Source of the DNA: RGIG2945 sp045540355
Lineage (GTDB): Bacteria; Bacillota; Clostridia; Oscillospirales; Acutalibacteraceae
NCBI GenBank assembly: GCA_045540355.1
Contig: JAZQHB010000049.1
Span: 1-8,783, forward strand
Length of the DNA: 8,783 nucleotides
Reading direction: 5' to 3'
In this document: piece by piece, positions 6,501 through 8,783 of the stretch
Numbering within the stretch: position 1 is the first letter of the stretch
Layout of the letters: the number at the start of each line of letters is the position of its first letter
The notes under the pieces: generated by a model
Database searches by the model: none
What the model was told of the DNA's origin: nothing
Seen by the model: the letters and a program-made list of their open reading frames with translations, nothing else
Translations under genes and position numbers: made by a program

Positions 6501-8355
6501 AGCACAGACGGAAGCACAGAAATCATCTGACCTTTATATGAAGTGCCGCTATCTTGATGAAGTCACCGGGAACAAAGGTGTTGTGTTTGCTACGGGTACG
6601 CCCGTTTCAAACTCAATGGTAGAGCTTTATACAATGCAGAGATATTTACAGTATGATGCACTCTCGGATAAAAGGCTTCAGCACTTTGACTCATGGGCAT
6701 CCACCTTTGGTGAAACCGTAACTGCTATTGAGCTTGCTCCCGAAGGTACGGGATACAGAGCAAAGACACGCTTTGCCAAGTTCTACAACCTTCCTGAGCT
6801 TATGATGATGTTCAAGCAGGTGGCAGACATACAGACGGCTGATATGCTCAACCTTCCTGTTCCGAAAGCAAACTACCATAACATTGCGGTAAAGCCGACG
6901 GACATTCAAAAAGAGATTGTTGCTTCTCTCGGTGAGAGAGCAGAAAAGGTAAGAAACAAATTGGTTGATTCGAGCCAAGACAATATGCTGCTCATAACTA
7001 ATGACGGCAGAAAGCTGGCTCTTGACCAACGGCTTACCAATGAAATGCTTCCCGATGAGCCTGACAGTAAGGTGTCTGTTTGTGCAGATAATGTCTTTAA
7101 GATTTGGGAAAAGACAGCAGAGCAGAAATCAACACAGCTAATCTTCTGTGACCTTTCCACTCCGCACAATGACGGTAAGTTCAATGTGTACGATGATATT
7201 AAAAAGAAGCTTATTGCAAAGGGTGTACCCGAAAATGAAATTGCATTTATCCATAACGCCGACACAGAAGCAAAAAAGAAAGAACTCTTTTCCAAAGTCC
7301 GTGAAGGAAAGATAAGAGTTCTTATCGGCAGCACGGCTAAGATGGGTGCAGGTACCAATGTGCAGAAGAAGCTAATCGCAATTCATCACACAGACTGTCC
7401 ATGGCGACCTGCTGACCTTCAGCAGAGAGAGGGACGTATTATCCGTCAGGGTAACGAAAATCCCGAAGTAGAGATTTACTCTTATGTTACCGAGGAAACC
7501 TTTGATGCTTATCTCTATCAGCTTGTAGAGAACAAGCAAAAGTTCATCGGACAGATTATGACTTCCAAATCGCCTGTACGTTCAGCAGAAGATGTTGACG
7601 AGCAGGCGTTATCTTATGCCGAGATTAAAGCTCTTGCTACGGGTAATCCATATATCAAGGAGAAGATGGACTTGGATATTGAGGTTTCAAAGCTTAAGCT
7701 TCTTTATCAGAGCCATTTAAGTCAGAGGTATGCTCTTGAAGATAAGCTGATTAAAAAATTTCCTACAGACATAAAGACATACGAAATTCTTATAGACGGT
7801 TACGAGAATGACATTCAGCTTGCAAAGGATAACACATTTCCGGTTGAGGACGGTATATCTACTATGGTGATTGAAGGTGTCGCACATAACGACAAGAAAG
7901 CGGCAGGCTCCGCTATTCTTGAACTGTGTCACGCAATGACATCACCCGAAAAGAAATACATCGGTACTTACCGTGGCTTTAATATGTATTTATCCTTTAA
8001 CAGCTTTGAGAAAGAATACAATGTAACTCTTGAGGGTGCGTTACAGCACAGCATATCTGTCGGTGCTGACATTCAGGGTAACATCACTCGACTTGATAAC
8101 CTTATATCCCGTCTGCCTGACAGGCTTGAAGCCTGCAAGGAAAAACTTGCTGAAACTGAAAAGCAGATTGAAAATGCAAAGGCTGAAATCGCAAGACCGT
8201 TCCCGAGGGAGCAGGAGCTCAAAGAAAAAAGTGAACGCTTGGCTGAGCTTAATGCTCTGCTTGATATGGACCACAAGGACAATGAGATTGATGAAGGTGA
8301 GGTTGTTGAGCAGGGCGAACGGGAAACAAGGCAAAAAAGTGATGTTGTGAGGTAG
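526..8355 (+). CDS. Giant N6-adenine methylase / SNF2-like helicase fusion of a mobile element, probably 5'-truncated
   Basis: One frame of 2609 codons with no interruption. Order of regions (residues): 1-27 linker-like tail overlapping tnpV; 56-280 accessory region with HIDEIATFYESHSDREER and GSGFSEGKMRIY; 318-370 small beta module (KLGDTVYI); 398-483 and 706-793 two MutS-domain-I-like modules (YKSYLKIKEENPD, VGDFFEAYNDDAE); 521-528 WLYYNPDG; 906-955 second beta module; 1022-1293 methylase; 1787-2341 helicase; 1906-1960 and 2524-2587 predicted coiled coils. It is a cytoplasmic DNA-modifying and translocating enzyme. Phage P1 DarB is a functional analogue with the same methylase-helicase fusion, which points to antirestriction or DNA processing during transfer; that role is inferred. 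Full-length relatives I recall begin with an extra N-terminal domain of some 300-400 residues and a linker; that part is absent here. The only usable 5' start is TTG 526 (the next is ATG 922), so expression of this form is uncertain. Intact catalytic motifs and the absence of frameshifts argue that the body has been under selection until recently. Confidence 0.85.
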   Translation: MGADDEQHTSLSGGDSSQGTDLQLSGHDFNGRGSGIDYYHQDKEKNELLRTYLRSHIDEIATFYESHSDREERGDFIKSFFTSEPYEITLSNGVKAGIEAYSDAIHFFRGDRNNPESEVWGRWHGVERDIFGMMLLEEWTDPQALLLPSADMQIEFIGDKVKDAVLPLPQAAIDYILGVGSGFSEGKMRIYRHFSESLSKEENIKFLKNEYGTGGHTDAIPGTGYWNSHDAKGIEISDHYSVPVRRVLFKWNYVEKRISELIKLDRYLSPKEKEKYPQWLAEKILKEAEWKRENDIRSFINKAPEEAEQLKEYRYEYKLGDTVYIGADEYNIVSLENPVILSDSKFPLFTKEFSKSDFEKKVKENPANEHLRIEIETERPISAEQHEAEVDESNKPDFILQYEQTKKENPDGVLLTHIGPFYFAFGKDAEILGRCTGYVAKKKNFYGNVFIPYLQVLDFNLSYCEKKLNENNVGLVVAALDKGVIDRYPAPSEDILSIPDELDANYTDAFFINKENGSFDWLYYNPDGHDGNGQFVINHFYLADVFEAADAHKEADDFFDYLGTVARQELADNGTEDFRKALERFHGNPDLMDLTDETMISILSAAQEMDKPVLTFVQPETVETKVLYNVLSALRIEDIELSYEDGTLVAKDENNTWKGRDFYRFLTDEVFVYDKDGGVLGLDNELLDSFKEYADKHNISLKGNNLTPLYKSYLKIKEENPDTIVLYQVGDFFEAYNDDAEKTAEALDLMLTSRPIGNDERAPLVGFPKHALETYINLLNDRGFDVTVSSLENGERKTVTIVSQNKEAPVDSKPIGRIDYLGAGGKVRESIEYTSEHKFIKDIKEENYYGVPMEIYVYADKDGKTISTDFQSSLDPLPQGFKIIPSPYLERAEEEKTEELTDADLIGKEVIIDGDKYIIERIDPVFGDVSMRDTSSFYPINRVEKINFVREHLAEPKQSYTTEKVEEISGEKSGLPYDVVIQTIKTEETDLTPSWEKKEEPKPKLLKPDVPESQKHNFVITDDNLGVGGLKAKFRANMDAINLLHNLEFENRLATPEEQEVLSKYVGFGGLADAFDESKENWADEFKELIVTLSPEEYEAARESTLTAFYTPPVVIRSMYEALTNMGFKTGNILEPSCGVGNFMGMLPESMKDSKFYGVELDSLTGRIAQQLYQKANIAVQGYEKTDLPDSFFDIAVGNVPFGQFGVSDRKYNKHNWLIHDYFFGKTLDKVRPGGVIAFITSSGTLDKRNSNVRKYIAQRADFLGAIRLPNNTFKANAGTEVTSDIIFLQKRDTLVTEEPDWVHLDRDENGNEYNKYFVDHPEMVLGEMVMESSQFGQSLTCKPYEDRELSDLLSEAVQNIHAEITEVEIQDAGEAVDNSIPADPDVRNFSFTVVDGQVYYRENSRMNAVEVSATAESRIKGMVEIRDSVRELIQLQTEDYPDSAIQSAQEKLNEVYDRFTKKYGLINSRANRLVFSDDSSYYLLCSLEVIGENGELKRKADMFTKRTIKPHIKVTSVETASEALAVSIGDKARVDMPYMCSLSGKTEQELFEELKGAIFLNPLHTHEHDGQDKYLTADEYLSGNVREKLALAKRSAELYPEDYNINVEYLEKVQPKDLDASEISVRLGATWLPTDYVQDFIFETLRTPRYCQYNMKVNFSPITGEWAIKGKSHDRMNVMAENTYGTPRINAYKIIEDTLNLKDVRIFDYVEDEYGNRKPVLNKKETAIAQGKQEMIKQAFQDWIWKDPERRERLCRMYNDTFNSMRAREYDGSHITFSGMNPEIKLREHQVNAVARIMYGGNSLLAHVVGAGKTFTMVAAAQESKRLGLCNKSLIVVPNHLTEQWATEYLQLYPSANILVATKKDFETKNRKKFCARIATGDYDAVIIGHSQFEKIPISIERQKYMLEQQIDEITLGIEQAKYDRGEKFTIKQLEKTKKSLEVKLDKLNDQSRKDDVINFEELGIDRLFVDEAHSFKNLFLYTKMRNVGGIAQTEAQKSSDLYMKCRYLDEVTGNKGVVFATGTPVSNSMVELYTMQRYLQYDALSDKRLQHFDSWASTFGETVTAIELAPEGTGYRAKTRFAKFYNLPELMMMFKQVADIQTADMLNLPVPKANYHNIAVKPTDIQKEIVASLGERAEKVRNKLVDSSQDNMLLITNDGRKLALDQRLTNEMLPDEPDSKVSVCADNVFKIWEKTAEQKSTQLIFCDLSTPHNDGKFNVYDDIKKKLIAKGVPENEIAFIHNADTEAKKKELFSKVREGKIRVLIGSTAKMGAGTNVQKKLIAIHHTDCPWRPADLQQREGRIIRQGNENPEVEIYSYVTEETFDAYLYQLVENKQKFIGQIMTSKSPVRSAEDVDEQALSYAEIKALATGNPYIKEKMDLDIEVSKLKLLYQSHLSQRYALEDKLIKKFPTDIKTYEILIDGYENDIQLAKDNTFPVEDGISTMVIEGVAHNDKKAAGSAILELCHAMTSPEKKYIGTYRGFNMYLSFNSFEKEYNVTLEGALQHSISVGADIQGNITRLDNLISRLPDRLEACKEKLAETEKQIENAKAEIARPFPREQELKEKSERLAELNALLDMDHKDNEIDEGEVVEQGERETRQKSDVVR
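3589..4404 (+). other. N6-adenine DNA methyltransferase domain within the giant protein
   Basis: Residues 1022-1293 of the fusion. Visible motifs in order: KYVGFGGL (1064-1071), LTAFYTPP (1106-1113), the AdoMet-binding motif I LEPSCGVGNF (1134-1143), an acidic residue after a strand in YGVELD, the catalytic motif IV as NVPFGQ (from 1199), and RPGGVIAFITSSG (around 1232-1244). NVPF replaces the textbook NPPY/F; this variant is usual, as I remember it, in DarB-like and conjugative-element methylase-helicases, so it need not mean inactivity. The methylated group is expected to be adenine N6; the recognition sequence cannot be read from the protein. Confidence 0.85.
5884..7548 (+). other. SF2 SNF2-like helicase/translocase domain within the giant protein
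   Basis: Residues 1787-2341 of the fusion. Seen in order: LREHQVNAVARI; Walker A HVVGAGKT (1808-1815); motif Ia LIVVPNHLTEQW; Walker B DEAH (1972-1975) followed by SFKNL; motif III FATGTPVSNS (2021-2030); start of the second RecA-like lobe IFCDLSTP (2206-2213); motif V GSTAKMGAGTNVQ (2268-2280); motif VI QQREGRIIRQGN (2299-2310). All ATPase motifs are intact. A charged coiled-coil insertion (about 1906-1960, with LEKTKKSLEVKLDKL) lies between motif Ia and Walker B. Expected activity is ATP-driven translocation on double-stranded DNA coupled to the methylase half. Confidence 0.9.
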
Positions 8356-8408
8356 AGAAACAGGCTGAATAAAAGAAAAATCAATGTTGCATTCATCAGT
8401 TTATTAGA

Positions 8409-8463
8409 TCGTTAAAAAAGTTTTATCAATACCTAAAACAATAAAAAAACATTGTTTTAACGA
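8409..8463 (+). repeat. Two overlapping, mutually exclusive inverted repeats
   Basis: TAAAACAAT (8434-8442) pairs perfectly with ATTGTTTTA (8451-8459) around an 8-base loop. TCGTTAAAA (8409-8417) pairs perfectly with TTTTAACGA (8455-8463). The two right arms share TTTTA at 8455-8459, so only one stem can form at a time. Both stems have just two G-C pairs each and are weak as RNA. They could act as a leaky terminator of the helicase transcript, as protein binding sites, or arise by chance in AT-rich DNA. Confidence 0.4.
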
Positions 8464-8495
8464 AAATTCACAAAAATAATATCTATTGTTGAAAA

Positions 8496-8509
8496 AAAAT
8501 AGCTATTTT
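8496..8509. repeat. Perfect 14-bp palindrome upstream of the promoter
   Basis: AAAATAGCTATTTT reads identically on both strands and ends 13 bases before the -35 box. Its position suits an activator site or the distal part of an UP element. The following ATTTTCATTAAAAAG resembles the AT-rich sequence bound by RNA polymerase alpha subunits. Confidence 0.45.
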
Positions 8510-8522
8510 CATTAAAAAGATA

Positions 8523-8551
8523 TTGACAATCGGATTTTCATCCTATATAAT
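8523..8551 (+). promoter_or_regulatory. Consensus sigma-A promoter for the terminal gene
   Basis: The -35 box TTGACA (8523-8528) and the -10 box TATAAT (8546-8551) are both perfect matches and are separated by exactly 17 bases. Transcription should start near 8558, leaving a leader of about 65 bases before the ATG at 8624. It drives a separate unit from the helicase and should be strong unless repressed. Confidence 0.85.
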
Positions 8552-8557
8552 AAAGAC

Positions 8558-8596
8558 AGGTTAAACCTTTTAAACATTTTTTTGAAAGAGTTTAAC
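8558..8596. repeat. Operator-like inverted repeats at the transcription start
   Basis: AGGTT-A-AACCT (8558-8568) is an 11-bp odd palindrome sitting on the expected transcription start. GTTAAAC (8560-8566) is also repeated inverted as GTTTAAC (8590-8596), 23 bases further on. A repressor bound here would block the strong promoter. The repeats are short and AT-rich, so chance is a real alternative. Confidence 0.35.
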
Positions 8597-8607
8597 ACTA
8601 CTTATAT

Positions 8608-8614
8608 GAGGAGG
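8608..8614 (+). promoter_or_regulatory. Strong ribosome binding site of the terminal gene
   Basis: GAGGAGG lies 9 bases before the ATG at 8624. It is close to a perfect Shine-Dalgarno match and fixes the start of the following gene. Confidence 0.85.
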
Positions 8615-8623
8615 AAAAAAACA

Positions 8624-8783
8624 ATGAAAAAAGCATTAAAGTGTGCGAAAAGAAAGTTAAAGTATGTAGAACGTAGTTTGATCATCGGATTTCTCGTGTT
8701 AATTGCTTTGATAGTTTTCAAGATTTGTTCGGAAAAACCACCAGATGAACTTGATTATCTTATTCTATTTTCGGCGATGGTTG
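8624..8783 (+). CDS. Small basic single-pass membrane protein, N-terminal part; family not recognised
   Basis: The frame opens with ATG 8624 and stays open for 53 complete codons to the window edge. The first 17 residues are strongly basic (MKKALKCAKRKLKYVER), followed by a hydrophobic segment SLIIGFLVLIALIVF (18-32), then a polar KICSEKPPDELD stretch and the start of what may be a second hydrophobic segment (YLILFSAMV, 45-53). The positive-inside rule puts the N-terminus in the cytoplasm. The hydrophobic segment lacks an obvious signal-peptidase site, so a membrane anchor is likelier than secretion. The perfect promoter and ribosome binding site mark it as a real, well expressed gene with its own control, not part of the helicase operon. 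I do not recognise the family; a short regulatory, toxin-like or mobile-element surface protein are all possible, and none is supported by a motif. Confidence 0.75.
   Translation, partial: MKKALKCAKRKLKYVERSLIIGFLVLIALIVFKICSEKPPDELDYLILFSAMV

Larger units (their letters stand above)
8356..8522 (+). other. AT-rich spacer with no gene and no strong terminator
   Basis: There is no plausible coding frame on either strand. The segment 8401-8520 is only about 17-18% G+C, far below the flanking genes. It holds low-GC inverted repeats, a 14-bp palindrome and several A-tracts, listed separately. A GC-rich hairpin followed by a T-run, as expected for a strong intrinsic terminator of the helicase gene, was not found. 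Confidence 0.6.

Noticed and set aside
8434..8459. Strong intrinsic terminator of the helicase gene
   Set aside because: The stem has only two G-C pairs and there is no proper T-run beyond the right arm, so it is reported only as an inverted repeat.
1..8783. CRISPR array, tRNA/rRNA genes, insertion sequence ends or att sites
   Set aside because: No regularly spaced repeats, no cloverleaf-like or rRNA-like stretches, and no terminal inverted repeats with target duplications were seen while reading both strands.

Overview
The window looks like part of an integrative/conjugative or mobilizable element from a low-GC Gram-positive gut-type bacterium (class Clostridia, Ruminococcus- or Lachnospiraceae-like). 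The basis is the AGA/CTT/GAA-rich codon use, strong AGGAGG-type ribosome binding sites, a consensus sigma-A promoter, and protein families (TnpV, a DUF6809-like protein, a giant methylase-helicase) that I know from Firmicutes mobile elements. The species cannot be fixed from the sequence.

Layout, all on the + strand. (1) 1-234: 3' end of a small DUF6809-like gene. (2) 248-598: tnpV, 13 bases downstream and probably co-transcribed. (3) 526-8355: one uninterrupted 2609-codon frame encoding a fused accessory-domain / N6-adenine methylase / SNF2-like helicase protein. It begins inside tnpV in another frame and lacks the N-terminal domain that I recall in full-length relatives. (4) 8356-8623: a very AT-rich spacer with no visible gene. 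It carries overlapping inverted repeats, a perfect 14-bp palindrome, phased A-tracts and a textbook TTGACA-17-TATAAT promoter. (5) 8624-8783: start of a small basic, membrane-anchored protein of unknown function, cut by the window edge.

How the parts may work together: the giant protein belongs to the group of fused methylase-helicases of mobile elements and phages (phage P1 DarB is a described analogue), so a role in protecting or processing element DNA during transfer is the best guess. The TnpV/DUF6809 pair has higher GC and uses CTG/CTC leucine codons more than the helicase, so it probably had a separate history.

The most interesting point is the junction. The frame that encodes the helicase is open across all of tnpV (from 247), and there it reads as a Gly/Asp/Glu/Arg/Ser/Gln-rich linker like the one I recall in full-length relatives. 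This suggests that tnpV and the linker of this protein family are the same DNA read in two frames, and that recombination at this shared stretch removed the N-terminal part here. I saw no RNA genes, CRISPR array, insertion sequence or origin.
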